Assembly: GCA_963738135.1 (NCBI GenBank)
Contig: CAVTVK010000001.1
Location: 62,001-126,000 of the forward strand
Direction of reading: 5' to 3'
Origin: Bog-473 sp963738135
Lineage (GTDB): Bacteria; Actinomycetota; Acidimicrobiia; Acidimicrobiales; RAAP-2
Length of the DNA: 64,000 nt
A program made the translations under genes and the position numbers. The notes below the pieces were generated by a model that saw only the letters and a list, made by a program, of their open reading frames with translations, was not told where the DNA came from and ran no database searches. The stretch's first letter is position 1; each line of letters opens with the position of its first letter. Shown in pieces: positions 63,596-64,000 of this stretch.

Positions 63596-64000
63596 CGTCA
63601 GCCTGACCCACCCGACCAACGAGGCCTTCGCCGACATCAAGGGGGAGATCCAAGCCGAGGCCGCGGCGGACCCGGTCAAGAGGAAGCTGGGCGTGTTCTT
63701 CTGGATCTGCGTCGGCTGGATCGTCCTGGTCGCCCTGGGGGCCACCTTCGCCAGCCTCCTGCCATTGCCCAACCCGACGCTGGGCAACTACAGCAGTGTG
63801 CAGAACGCGGGACCCGGCTGGGGCCACATCCTCGGCACGGACGACCTGTACCGGGATATCTTCAGCCGCCTCGTCTACGGGGCGCGGGTGTCCCTGGTCG
63901 TCGGCTTCGGGGGCGCCCTCATCGGGCTTGTGGTCGGCGGCATCCCCGCCATGATCTCGGCCTACCGCCGCGGCCGGATCGACACCGCGCTCAACACGGG
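63588..64000 (+). CDS. ABC transporter permease, DppC/OppC type (cut by window end)
   Basis: The first 137 residues only. An N-terminal segment with KRKLGVFFWICVGWIVLVALGATFASLLPLP and then HILGTDDLYRDIFSRLVYGARVSLVVGFGGALIG, the C-type permease pattern in which the lipid-facing GTDxxGRDxxSRLxxGARxSL motif is recognisable. It starts at GTG 63588, overlapping the previous stop. ATPase genes would be expected further right. Confidence 0.9.
   Translation, partial: MSSVSLTHPTNEAFADIKGEIQAEAAADPVKRKLGVFFWICVGWIVLVALGATFASLLPLPNPTLGNYSSVQNAGPGWGHILGTDDLYRDIFSRLVYGARVSLVVGFGGALIGLVVGGIPAMISAYRRGRIDTALNT

Overview
The window looks like chromosome from a high-GC Gram-positive actinobacterium, most likely an uncultured or little-studied lineage near Acidimicrobiia. 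That placement is inferred from the actinobacterial order uvrC-rapZ-yvcK-gap-pgk-tpiA-secG, an AftD-type arabinofuranosyltransferase, DUF6458, DUF7144 and DUF222/HNH proteins, frequent GTG starts with good Shine-Dalgarno sites, and a tRNA gene without encoded CCA. No 16S rRNA gene is present, so the rank is uncertain.

Two very different halves meet at a tRNA-Leu(GAG) gene near 26.3 kb. The left half (about 2.5-26.2 kb) is accessory and gene-poor. It holds secreted proteins of unknown function, small membrane proteins, lone enzymes (F420/PPOX oxidoreductase, GNAT acetyltransferase, alpha/beta hydrolases, cupin), a decayed IS110 transposase, a truncated serine recombinase abutting the tRNA, and long stretches with no convincing gene. 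These stretches carry dispersed structured repeats: a 16-bp palindrome (four sites, two inside a repeated unit of about 120 bp), a family of GGCCCGACCC / GGGTTGGGCC hairpins, and a small Cys/Trp-rich protein gene in four copies at different stages of decay. Three of the four copies have a TACC(G/C)T box exactly six bases before the start codon, which suggests leaderless transcription.

The right half (26.5-64 kb) is dense core genome. On the minus strand uvrC, rapZ and yvcK overlap by four bases each and run into gap, pgk, tpiA, secG and a peptide-type solute-binding lipoprotein; the whiA gene usually found beside yvcK is missing. nadA and a DUF427 protein lie on the plus strand, separated by about 90 bp of helically phased T-tracts. 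Then come an HNH endonuclease gene with a probable frameshift, uvrA, a large secreted repeat protein, an NTF2-like protein, uvrB, coaE and a methyltransferase. All three UvrABC subunits are therefore encoded within about 14 kb.

From 48.8 to 62.5 kb is an envelope-glycan region: a 1,544-residue AftD-like arabinofuranosyltransferase, a GT4 glycosyltransferase, a lipid-linked-oligosaccharide flippase-like protein, an SGNH hydrolase, two more polytopic GT-C-like proteins and a UDP-galactopyranose-mutase-like flavoprotein, several with overlapping ends. The window closes in an Opp/Dpp-type ABC permease pair. The window starts inside a secreted Ig-like protein whose C-terminal GYWLVASDGG repeats recur, fused to a different N-terminal half, in the secreted protein next to uvrA.
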